Shown: positions 44,088 through 50,497 of the stretch, piece by piece
Position numbering within the stretch: the first letter of the stretch is position 1
How the letters are laid out: every line of letters starts with the position of its first letter
Assembly: GCF_001424345.1 (NCBI RefSeq)
Contig: NZ_LMPF01000011.1
Span: 1-50,497 of the forward strand
DNA: 50,497 nucleotides
From: Burkholderia sp. Leaf177
Lineage (GTDB): Bacteria > Pseudomonadota > Gammaproteobacteria > Burkholderiales > Burkholderiaceae
Direction: 5' to 3'
Notes under the pieces: model-generated
The model's input: the letters and a program-made list of their open reading frames with translations, nothing else
Database searches by the model: none
Told to the model about the DNA's origin: nothing
Program-made: the position numbers and the translations under genes

Positions 44088-45317
44088 TTACAGGTTGATC
44101 AGCGTCTGATCGACCGTCTGCTGCGTCTTGATGGTCTGCGCGTTCGCCTGATAGTTGCGCTGCGCCGTGATCAGGTTCACGAGTTCGCTGGTCAGGTCCA
44201 CGTTCGAGTTCTCCACCGCGCCGCCTTGCAGCGTGCCGTGATTCGTCGCGCCCGGCACCGAGATCTGCGCCGCGCCCGACGCGCCAGTCTGCGCGTACAC
44301 GTTGCCGCCGAGATCCTGCAAGCCGTTCTGGTTGGCGAAGTTGGCTAGCGCGATCTGGCCGAGCGCCTGCGTATTGCCGTTCGAGTAGTTGCCGGTGAGC
44401 GTGCCGTCCGTGCCGACCGAGAAACCCGTCAGGCTCGCCGATGCCGCACCGTCCTGCGAGCTGCTCTGGACGCCGCTCGTGGCGCCGAACTGCGTCGTGC
44501 CGGTGAAGTCCATCGTCAAGGCTTGCGTGCCGCCCGAAACCGCGCCGTCGGGGATCGTGAGATTGAACTTGCTCGTGCCGGTCATGTTGCCGGATGCATC
44601 GAAACTGACTGTGCCGAGCTTGCCGTCGGCATTCGGTCCAACAGGCGCCGGCGGCGTGCCGGTCGTGCCGTATGCGGTCCACGAACCGGTCGAGTTCTTC
44701 ACGAAATACACCGCGACCTGATGCGTGCCGCCGAGCGAGTCGTTGACGTTGATGGAGCTGGTCGCGCTGTAGGTGGTCGAATCCGTGGCGCTGAACGCCG
44801 TCGTGCTCGGGATGTCCGCGGATTGCGAATTCAGGTTGAAGCCGAACTTCACGTTCTTGGTCGCGACCGGCGGAAGATTGGCCGTCGATACCGTCAGCGG
44901 CACCGTCGCCGCGCTGTTCACAATGCCCGACTTGTTGGCGGCATAACCCATCAGCAGAAGGCCCGCCGAGTTGCCGATCGTGCCGTCGGCGTTCAGGTGG
45001 AACACGCCGTTACGCGAATACACCGACGAACCGTTGTCCGACATCTGGAAAAAGCCGTTGCCGTTGATGGCGACATCGAGCGCCTGGTTGGTCGACGTGA
45101 TCGTGCCCTGGCCGAATTGCTGCTGAACTTCAGCCAGCTTCGTACCGATACCCACCTGGTTGTTGACCGCGGTCGCGACCGAATTCGCGTACATATCGGC
45201 GAATTGCGCCTGGCTTTGCTTGAAGCCGACCGTGTTCGCGTTGGCGATGTTGTTGCCGATCACATCCAGGTCGCTCGACGCGCCCGACAATCCCGATAAA
45301 CCTTGTTGGTAACCCAT
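44088..45317 (-). CDS. flgE: Flagellar hook protein FlgE
   Basis: Subunit of the hook (409 residues, E. coli 402). The N-terminal rod-hook motif NNIANANTVGFKQSQAQFAD and the C-terminal helix DLTSELVNLITAQRNYQANA are intact, with the variable serine/threonine/glycine-rich D1-D2 domains between. It follows flgD by 24 bp; flgD encodes its cap. Confidence 0.96.
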   Translation of the reverse strand: MGYQQGLSGLSGASSDLDVIGNNIANANTVGFKQSQAQFADMYANSVATAVNNQVGIGTKLAEVQQQFGQGTITSTNQALDVAINGNGFFQMSDNGSSVYSRNGVFHLNADGTIGNSAGLLLMGYAANKSGIVNSAATVPLTVSTANLPPVATKNVKFGFNLNSQSADIPSTTAFSATDSTTYSATSSINVNDSLGGTHQVAVYFVKNSTGSWTAYGTTGTPPAPVGPNADGKLGTVSFDASGNMTGTSKFNLTIPDGAVSGGTQALTMDFTGTTQFGATSGVQSSSQDGAASASLTGFSVGTDGTLTGNYSNGNTQALGQIALANFANQNGLQDLGGNVYAQTGASGAAQISVPGATNHGTLQGGAVENSNVDLTSELVNLITAQRNYQANAQTIKTQQTVDQTLINL

Positions 45318-45341
45318 GACGGTCTCCGCTTTTGAATTTGA

Positions 45342-46067
45342 TTAGAGAATCGAGGCGACGCTGGTCAGGCCGACCGTCGTGCCGTTCGCGAGCCGGAGTC
45401 CGGCGGTTCCATCGGCTTGCTGCACCACGCTTTGAACCTGCGATGCCGACAGCACCGTGGCCGTCGCAGCCTTGCCGCTGATCGTGCCGGCTGCCGAGAT
45501 GGTGTACGTGCCGTCGGGCAGCGTTGCGCCGTTCTTGTCGACCGGCGTCCAGCCCGAGAGCGGCACCACGCCCGCCGGCTGCGCGCCGAGGTCGAGCGTG
45601 TTGACGATCTGGCCGGCCGAGTTCTTGACGTTGATGGTGAGGTCGTCGAGCGCGTTCGCCGTCTGCACGCCGAAGCTGGTCGACTTGCCGGAGGCCACCG
45701 TCACGCTGCTTCCCGGCGCCAGTACGGTCGAGCCGATCAGCAACGCGGCTTGTGTCGACTGCCCGGCGGACAACTGACCCGCGAGCGACGTCAGCGACGT
45801 ATTCAACTGGCCGATACCCGACACCGTGCTGATCTGCGCGAGTTGCGAGGTCATCTGCGAGCTGTCGGTCGGGTTCGTCGGATCCTGGTTCTTCAACTGG
45901 GTAACGAGCAGCGTCAGAAACGTGTTCTGCAAGTCGGACGCGGACTGGCCGCCCGTCGCGCTGGAAGCCGAACTCGACGACGACGCGCTCGACGTGCCGT
46001 TCATGGTGTCCAGCAGCGTTTGGGATACGGTCGTCCCGTTGTTGCCGATCGTGGTGTTGGTTGTCAC
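45342..46067 (-). CDS. flgD: Hook assembly scaffold protein FlgD
   Basis: Hook cap of 241 residues. The conserved N-terminal part LQNTFLTLLVTQLKNQDPTN with TDSSQMTSQLAQISTVSGIG is present, followed by a FlgD Ig-like/tudor region (about 110-215) with PAGVVPLSGWTPVDKNGATL. It starts 10 bp after flgC. Confidence 0.95.
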   Translation of the reverse strand: MTTNTTIGNNGTTVSQTLLDTMNGTSSASSSSSASSATGGQSASDLQNTFLTLLVTQLKNQDPTNPTDSSQMTSQLAQISTVSGIGQLNTSLTSLAGQLSAGQSTQAALLIGSTVLAPGSSVTVASGKSTSFGVQTANALDDLTINVKNSAGQIVNTLDLGAQPAGVVPLSGWTPVDKNGATLPDGTYTISAAGTISGKAATATVLSASQVQSVVQQADGTAGLRLANGTTVGLTSVASIL

Positions 46068-46077
46068 GGGGTTGTCC

Positions 46078-46503
46078 TCAGGTTCCGATCGTCAGGGTTT
46101 TAAGCATCAGCTGCTTGGCGGTATTGAGCGTCTCGACGTTCGCCTGGTACGAACGCGACGCGGAAATCATGTTGACCATTTCCTGCACCGGATCGACGTT
46201 CGGCATGGTCACGTAGCCGTCCGGGTTCGCTGCGGGATTGGTCGGGTCGTAGCTGGTTTTCATGGGCGTCGGGTCGTCGATCACGCCCGTCACCTGCACG
46301 CCGCCCACTTGCTGGCCGGACGCCGTGCGCGCGCCGCCGAGCGGATCGACGGCGAACACGACTTGCTTCGCCTTGTACGGCTGGCCGTCGGGACCGGTCG
46401 TGCTGTCCGCGTTCGCCAGGTTCGACGCCGTGACGTTCAGGCGCTGCGCCTGAGCCGACATTGCCGATCCGGCCACGTTGAAAATGTTCATTAAAGAAGG
46501 CAT
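46078..46503 (-). CDS. flgC: Proximal rod protein FlgC
   Basis: Rod subunit of 141 residues (E. coli 134). It has the N-terminal [24 protein letters not shown] region with [20 protein letters not shown], and the C-terminal [20 protein letters not shown]. It lies 32 bp after flgB. Confidence 0.95.
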   Translation of the reverse strand: MPSLMNIFNVAGSAMSAQAQRLNVTASNLANADSTTGPDGQPYKAKQVVFAVDPLGGARTASGQQVGGVQVTGVIDDPTPMKTSYDPTNPAANPDGYVTMPNVDPVQEMVNMISASRSYQANVETLNTAKQLMLKTLTIGT

Positions 46504-46535
46504 GGACTGTCCTTTTCGTGTGCTTGATCCGGCGC

Positions 46536-47030
46536 TTAGTTAGACGTGATCGCCGAAATCATTCCCTTGATCTGGGAAGAAATCACCGTCATTCCGGCTT
46601 CGAAGTGCAGGGCGTTATCGGCGAATTGCACGCGCTCCGAATCCATGTCCACCGTGTTTCCATCCAGCGACGGCTGGCTCGGAATCCGGTAGGCGAGCTT
46701 GCCGTAGTCGTCGGTGCTGCCACCGCTTGCCGTCAGCTTCGACGCGCCCGCCATGTGTCCCGGCGATGTCACCGCCAACCCCGCACTCGTCGAAACGCTC
46801 ACGGGCTGCGCCATCTGCAGCGTCGACGTTCCGGATACAGCCGACGTTCCCGACGTATCGCCGGTCTTCTTCAGCGCGCCGGCGAGGGCGCTCGAGAAAT
46901 CGACGTCGCGCGCCTTGTAGCCGGGGGTATCGGCGTTCGCAATATTCGACGACAGCAGTTCCTGCCGATACGCCCGTACATCGAGCGCCTCGCGGCCAAA
47001 CGCAAATTCCTTGTCGAGCTTGTCCAGCAT
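46536..47030 (-). CDS. flgB: Proximal rod protein FlgB
   Basis: First rod subunit, 164 residues from the ATG at 47030, which has aaggag eight nt upstream; a longer frame to 47081 is unlikely. N-terminal motif [21 protein letters not shown]-terminal helix [20 protein letters not shown]. The central part, about residues 60-95, is a serine/threonine-rich insert, making the protein longer than E. coli FlgB (138). Head of flgBCDEFGHIJ, divergent from flgA. Confidence 0.94.
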   Translation of the reverse strand: MLDKLDKEFAFGREALDVRAYRQELLSSNIANADTPGYKARDVDFSSALAGALKKTGDTSGTSAVSGTSTLQMAQPVSVSTSAGLAVTSPGHMAGASKLTASGGSTDDYGKLAYRIPSQPSLDGNTVDMDSERVQFADNALHFEAGMTVISSQIKGMISAITSN

Positions 47031-47146
47031 CACGGTTCTCCTTCGGCGTTCCGGGTCTTCGGTTCCGGCACTGCGCGGCACGGAAGACTTTTTGGCATGA
47101 GACGAATCTTAGGAGCGCGACGCAAGAAGCAATCAGACGAATAACA

Positions 47147-47182
47147 GGGAAAGGCAGCCTCTATTCGACGGTTGCCTTTCCC
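47147..47182. promoter_or_regulatory. Inverted repeat in the flgA/flgB divergent region
   Basis: gggaaaggca (47147-47156) and tgcctttccc (47173-47182) are perfect 10-bp inverted repeats with a 16-bp gap, near the middle of the 223-bp space between the flgB and flgA starts. The symmetry suits a dimeric activator of both operons, for instance the flagellar master regulator, but no direct evidence identifies it. Confidence 0.5.
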
Positions 47183-47253
47183 CGCCAATATCTAGAATTC
47201 ATCTCGTAGGTTGTTATCGATGAGATTGATCTGGTTTGCCTGGGAGAACCGAG

Positions 47254-48756
47254 ATGCACAGCTTCGCTGCGCCTGACCGTCAAACGGCCACGCGCCGTCA
47301 CGAGACGGCTGGCTCGACGAGCATTACCGCGTGGCGGCTGAACGCGTTGTCGTTCGGGTGCGCGCTGGCGTTGGCTTTTGTCGCGATGCCGGCTCTCGCG
47401 CAGGAAAATGGCGGCGCCATCATGATCTCGGGCCCGGGCGAGACGAATCCCGCTAATGTCATCGCGATGGCCAAGAACGCCGGGATGAATGTGAACGGCG
47501 TGGCGGGCTCGGCTCAATCGCCGGCGAATGTGCAACCGTCTCTTCAACCGACAGGAACGCCCAGTCCGCGCGGTTATGCACGTGCCGTAAGCGGCGCCAA
47601 CGCCGCGATGCGCGCCGCAGCGCTCGCGCTCGATGCCCGTGCCGACGCCGCCGATGCGTCATCGTCCTCCGCCGATAACAACGGCATGATCGTGATCCCC
47701 GGGAATGGCGAAGCCAAACCCGCGCAACCCAAGCTGGCGATGACGCCGAGTCAAAGCCTGAGTCAGAGCCAGAGCACGGCCCAAGGCGCGCCGGCCAGCG
47801 GCATGATCGAAATTCCCGGCAACGGCGAACCCTCCGCGCGCGCCGCTATTAGTAATAGTGCAGCTGCAGCGCGGCCGGTTCAGCGCGTGGCTGCATCGGC
47901 GAGAGACGTGACGCCGGTTGTGGTCGAAGCGAATGACGCGGTGGTTCCGAGCCGCATCGCCGCGCGCGGTTTTCAGGCCCGGCCGATCGCCGCCGCGCCT
48001 GCCATGCCGGTTACGGGCGGGATGATGGCTGTATCGATGCGCCCCGCCGCGCCTATGCCGGCCACGCCTATGCCGGCCGCGCCCATTCGCACCTCGCTCG
48101 CCGCTGCCGCCGCGACGCTCCCGAACGGTCAGCCTTCGCAGGACGGCGATTCCATCCGCGCAGCCGCGCTCGCGTTCCTACAGCAGCAAGCCGCCGGATT
48201 GCCCGGCAAAGCCGATATCACCGTCACGCCCGTGTTCCCGCGCGGCCTCGCCGCGTGTGCGACGCTCGAACCGTTCATGCCGCCAGGCGCGCGCATCTGG
48301 GGCCGCACCACGGTCGGCGTTCGCTGCACGGGCGACCGGCCGTGGACGCTGTATCTGCAGGCGCGCGTCTCGTTGCAAGCCACGTATTACCTCGCGGCCC
48401 GCGCCATGGCGCCGGGCGAAGTGCTGACCGCCGCCGATTTGACCGCCCGCGATGGCGACATCACGTCGATGCCACAAGCCATCGTCACCGATCCGTCCCA
48501 GGCAGTCGGCGCAACGACGTTATCGCGGATCGTGGCCGGCTTGCCGTTGCGCACCGACATGCTGCGCGGCGCCAGTTCGGTTGTGATCGGATCATCGGTA
48601 CATGTGGTGACGAGCGGCGCCGGTTTTTCGATATCGGCGGAAGGCAGCGCCATGAACAACGCCACGCCCGGCCAGCAGGTTCGCGTGAAAACGGCCGGGG
48701 GCCAGATCATTACGGGCATTGTGAAGGACAGTTCGACGGTCGAAGTCCAGTTGTAA
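47254..48756 (+). CDS. flgA: P-ring assembly chaperone FlgA (extended form)
   Basis: Periplasmic chaperone for FlgI. Only the C-terminal 200 or so residues (about 297-500) match FlgA: ALAFLQQQAAGLPGKADITV, the cysteine-containing LAACATLEPFMPPGARIWGR, and the SAF-type part YYLAARAMAPGEVLTAADLT. Residues 1-50 are a signal peptide with a long N-region, ending ALA. Residues 51-295 are low-complexity and carry three copies of a G-(M/A)-I-x-I-(P/S)-G-x-G-E motif at 54-63, 144-153 and 183-192, plus PMPATPMPAAP. At 500 residues it is more than twice the E. coli protein (219). The start was placed at the ATG at 47254, after gggaga. Confidence 0.9.
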   Translation: MHSFAAPDRQTATRRHETAGSTSITAWRLNALSFGCALALAFVAMPALAQENGGAIMISGPGETNPANVIAMAKNAGMNVNGVAGSAQSPANVQPSLQPTGTPSPRGYARAVSGANAAMRAAALALDARADAADASSSSADNNGMIVIPGNGEAKPAQPKLAMTPSQSLSQSQSTAQGAPASGMIEIPGNGEPSARAAISNSAAAARPVQRVAASARDVTPVVVEANDAVVPSRIAARGFQARPIAAAPAMPVTGGMMAVSMRPAAPMPATPMPAAPIRTSLAAAAATLPNGQPSQDGDSIRAAALAFLQQQAAGLPGKADITVTPVFPRGLAACATLEPFMPPGARIWGRTTVGVRCTGDRPWTLYLQARVSLQATYYLAARAMAPGEVLTAADLTARDGDITSMPQAIVTDPSQAVGATTLSRIVAGLPLRTDMLRGASSVVIGSSVHVVTSGAGFSISAEGSAMNNATPGQQVRVKTAGGQIITGIVKDSSTVEVQL

Positions 48757-48890
48757 AAGCCGGGCTCGAGCGTCTTATGTGGGCTAACCCTCACTTGTTG
48801 CACTTTGTTTCAATTAGCTGGAAGCCTTGATGCGTAAGGCTTTTCAGCCGATGTAACCCGATAGCGGGTGGTTCCGGCAAGGCAAGGGGT

Positions 48891-48917
48891 TAAGTTTTTA
48901 CACCGCTTCGCCGATAA
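48891..48917 (+). promoter_or_regulatory. Sigma-28 (FliA) promoter for flgM
   Basis: TAAGTTTT (48891-48898), 11 bp, then a perfect GCCGATAA -10 (48910-48917). The flgM start is 29 bp downstream. A late promoter for the anti-sigma factor is the classical feedback arrangement. Confidence 0.88.
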
Positions 48918-48945
48918 AAGGATCACATCGTCAGGGAAGACCATC

Positions 48946-49278
48946 GTGAAAATCGATTCCAGCAACACCAGCCAGATCGCAGCATTGCAGGACGCTGCGC
49001 AACAACGTGCGGCGCAAGCCGATTCGCAAACGTCGGGCGCGACCGCCGGAACATCGGCCACCAGCAGCACCAGTGGCTCGACTTCGACGGTGAGTTTGTC
49101 GGCGTTATCGACGGATCTGCGTACGTCGAGCAGCGCCGATATCGACACGGCGAAAGTCGCGGCGATCAAGGCATCGATCGCGGACGGCAGCTACAAGGTC
49201 GATTCGGGCAAGATCGCCGACGGCATTCTGGCAAGCGCCAGCGAGTTGTTGAAGACGCAATCCCCGCCGGCCGGCTGA
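48946..49278 (+). CDS. flgM: Anti-sigma-28 factor FlgM
   Basis: Binds and inhibits sigma-28 until it is exported through the finished hook. The 110 residues start with GTG (MKIDSSNTSQIAAL), preceded by agggaag. An upstream in-frame extension would cross the sigma-28 promoter and is rejected. The serine/threonine-rich middle and the C-terminal helices (DIDTAKVAAIKASIADGSYK, then VDSGKIADGILASASELL) match the FlgM sigma-binding region. Confidence 0.94.
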   Translation: MKIDSSNTSQIAALQDAAQQRAAQADSQTSGATAGTSATSSTSGSTSTVSLSALSTDLRTSSSADIDTAKVAAIKASIADGSYKVDSGKIADGILASASELLKTQSPPAG

Positions 49279-49377
49279 GCACGACGTCGTTTTACAGGCG
49301 CCGATGCTGCGCCGGGCGGCTTTTTCAGACCTTGGCACCGCCCTTGAGCGCGGGCCGGAGTTATTAGCGAGTCGCCC

Positions 49378-49821
49378 ATGAAAGACGCTTTGCTTGCCAC
49401 CGTCATAGAAGAAATCGCCGCTGTCGAGGCGTTTGAATCGCTGCTTGCCTACGAAGAGAAAGCGCTCACGGCTGCTTCGCCGCTGGAGACGCTGCCTTCG
49501 ATCATCGAACAGAAGGTACTGCTGACCGAGCAGATTGCGGGGCTGGAACGCACGCGCGATGAACAGCTCGGGGCACTTGGCCTGCCTGCGGGTTTCGCGG
49601 GTATGGAAAAGGCCGTTACCGGCGATGAAAAGCTCACGCTGCACTGGCAGGATTTGCTGGAAGTGGCTGGGCGCGCCAAGCGCAGCAATAACAATAACGG
49701 TGTGCTGATCCGCACGCGCATGGAGTACAACCGGACGGCGCTGGCGGCGCTGACCATCGCGCCGGTGAAGTCGGCGTTTTATGGGCCGGATGGGCGGGTG
49801 CCGGGGGTTTTGGGGCTTTAA
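49378..49821 (+). CDS. flgN: Flagellar export chaperone FlgN
   Basis: Cytoplasmic chaperone of 147 residues for FlgK and FlgL. It is mostly helical (AVEAFESLLAYEEKALTAAS and IIEQKVLLTEQIAGLERTRD), with the typical C-terminal NNNNGVLIRTRMEYNRTALA, where the asparagine-rich stretch and the following helix bind the substrates. It lies 99 bp after flgM. The end is 14 bp from the convergent brnA remnant. Confidence 0.93.
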   Translation: MKDALLATVIEEIAAVEAFESLLAYEEKALTAASPLETLPSIIEQKVLLTEQIAGLERTRDEQLGALGLPAGFAGMEKAVTGDEKLTLHWQDLLEVAGRAKRSNNNNGVLIRTRMEYNRTALAALTIAPVKSAFYGPDGRVPGVLGL

Positions 49822-49835
49822 ACAGCAGCCGGAGC

Positions 49836-50116
49836 TCAAGCCAGCAGGTGCGTCCGCAGCCAGTCGCGCAAAGCGTCATTCATGCGCGTTTGCCAGCCAT
49901 CGCCGGTCGCTTTGAATGTGTCGACGATGTCGGCGGCGTAAGGAACCGTCAACTGAACCGTAGGCGTCTCGATGCGCGCCCACGCGCGCCCAAACGCTTC
50001 ATTTTCTTGAAGTCCTCAGCAGGAACCCCATAGGTATCCGGGTCGGCGGCAATGGCGCAGTTGATCGCCACGTCTTCCTCGTTGACCGGCATGATGATCT
50101 TAGGCTTGTTCGACAT
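49836..50116 (-). pseudogene. brnA: BrnA-family antitoxin gene, frameshifted
   Basis: The ATG at 50116 (after gagagg) starts MSNKPKIIMPVNEEDVAINC and AIAADPDTYGVPAEDFKK, the recognisable start of BrnA antitoxins. The frame then shifts. The other frame continues AFGRAWARIETPTVQLTVPY and TFKATGDGWQTRMNDALRDW before LRTHLLA-stop, the usual ribbon-helix-helix end. The two parts join if one base is restored in the A4 tract on the minus strand (plus 50002-50005). This is either a real one-base deletion or a sequencing error. Confidence 0.8.
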
Positions 50117-50175
50117 AGCTTTTCACCTCTCGCTTATTCGCCTTTACGCATGCTGATGATGTGCGATCGCCATGC
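50100..50175 (-). pseudogene. brnT: 3' remnant of a BrnT-family toxin gene
   Basis: Just upstream of and overlapping brnA, the minus strand encodes RSHIISMRK and, after a one-base shift at a GG, ANKREVKSYVEQA-stop. RSHIISMRK-ANKREVKSYVEQ is the typical BrnT C-terminus, and BrnT normally overlaps BrnA in this way. Only about 22 codons remain; upstream is the end of an unrelated reading frame. The toxin cannot be functional. Confidence 0.75.
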
Positions 50176-50497
50176 TTAAAAAGCATTCGGACGTGCCCGA
50201 AGCGAGCGGGAAACTTTGTCCCAAATTTCAATGGTTTCACCTTCGGTCAGCGATGCGCTCTTTATGTCGTAGCTTTCAATAAGCTCGCTCGGATAGCCGT
50301 TCATCATGTCCAACACTAGGTATGGCGTTGCTGGACCGCCCGCATAGTTGGCTTCCAGCGAAAGTAAATTGCCTTGTACAGGGGCAGTCGCGGGAGACCT
50401 GCCGGACATCAACGCTTCGTCGGCTTTCAGGCCTCCTTCAAGCGCGATGGTGCCCGATCGGATAAGCCGGCCATTCGTGGCTTTGAACAGCGCTCGC
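50176..50497 (-). CDS. 3' part of an unrecognised gene (runs off the window)
   Basis: An open frame with no start inside the window; the visible 106 or so residues read through from the right edge (RALFKATNGRLIRSGTIALE) to RSLRARPNAF-stop. Features are an acidic middle (LIESYDIKSASLTEGETIEI) and no membrane segment or known motif. I do not recognise the family. An internal TTG-ATG near 50412 could be taken as a start, but the frame upstream is open and codes plausibly. The stop lies against the brnT remnant, so its 3' end may have been altered by the same rearrangement. Confidence 0.5.
   Translation of the reverse strand, partial: RALFKATNGRLIRSGTIALEGGLKADEALMSGRSPATAPVQGNLLSLEANYAGGPATPYLVLDMMNGYPSELIESYDIKSASLTEGETIEIWDKVSRSLRARPNAF

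Noticed and set aside
1..50497. tRNA, rRNA genes or CRISPR arrays
   Set aside because: None recognised by eye: no clover-leaf-like conserved T-loop sequence in gaps and no regularly spaced repeats with unique spacers; the 13-bp array at 43216 has no spacers.

Overview
The window looks like chromosomal DNA of a betaproteobacterium of the Burkholderia sensu lato group (Burkholderia, Paraburkholderia or Caballeronia). This rests on the high GC content, the dppABCDF, ahcY-(small membrane protein)-metF and fli/flg gene orders, and an S-adenosylhomocysteine riboswitch in front of ahcY. No search could be run, so genus and species are not assigned.

Layout, left to right. (1) 1-394: no gene; tandem repeats and a possible insertion-sequence end remnant. 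(2) 395-7140, minus strand: dipeptide ABC transporter operon dppA-dppB-dppC-dppD-dppF ending in a TraB/GumN-type protein. (3) 7577-11423: intact metF, an extra 3' piece of metF, and between them a divergent pair encoding a MocR-type regulator and an AlaX-type alanyl-tRNA editing protein. This looks like a small acquired island that brought its own metF 3' end. (4) 11458-13500, minus: SAH riboswitch, ahcY, a small membrane protein and metF, that is, the activated-methyl cycle. (5) 13538-15838: lrgB/lrgA-type membrane pair with a divergent LysR regulator. (6) 15943-19528: a DUF937-OmpA protein and an AidB-like acyl-CoA dehydrogenase. (7) 19548-49821: a near-complete flagellar basal body, hook and export gene set. 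(8) 49836-50497: a decayed BrnT/BrnA toxin-antitoxin remnant and the 3' end of an unrecognised gene.

Flagellar section. Minus-strand fliS-fliT-(second fliK-like gene)-(FlhB C-terminal homologue) follows a good sigma-28 promoter. fliE is divergent from fliFGHIJK, which ends at a strong terminator, followed by fliLMNOPQR. flgK-flgL has its own sigma-28 promoter and terminator. ycgR (PilZ flagellar brake) lies between flgK and flgJ. flgBCDEFGHIJ runs on the minus strand, divergent from flgA, and flgM-flgN lies beyond with a third sigma-28 promoter. The flhDC, fliA, fliC, fliD, flhA, full-length flhB, motor and chemotaxis genes are not in this window.

I did not find a clearly new multi-gene system. 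The most unusual items are the late (sigma-28) operon pairing a second FliK-like protein with a naturally short FlhB C-terminal homologue, the metF-associated MocR/AlaX island with purely synonymous differences between the duplicated metF ends, a 500-residue FlgA with repeated glycine/proline motifs, a 13-bp tandem repeat between flgF and flgG, and a frameshifted brnTA remnant.
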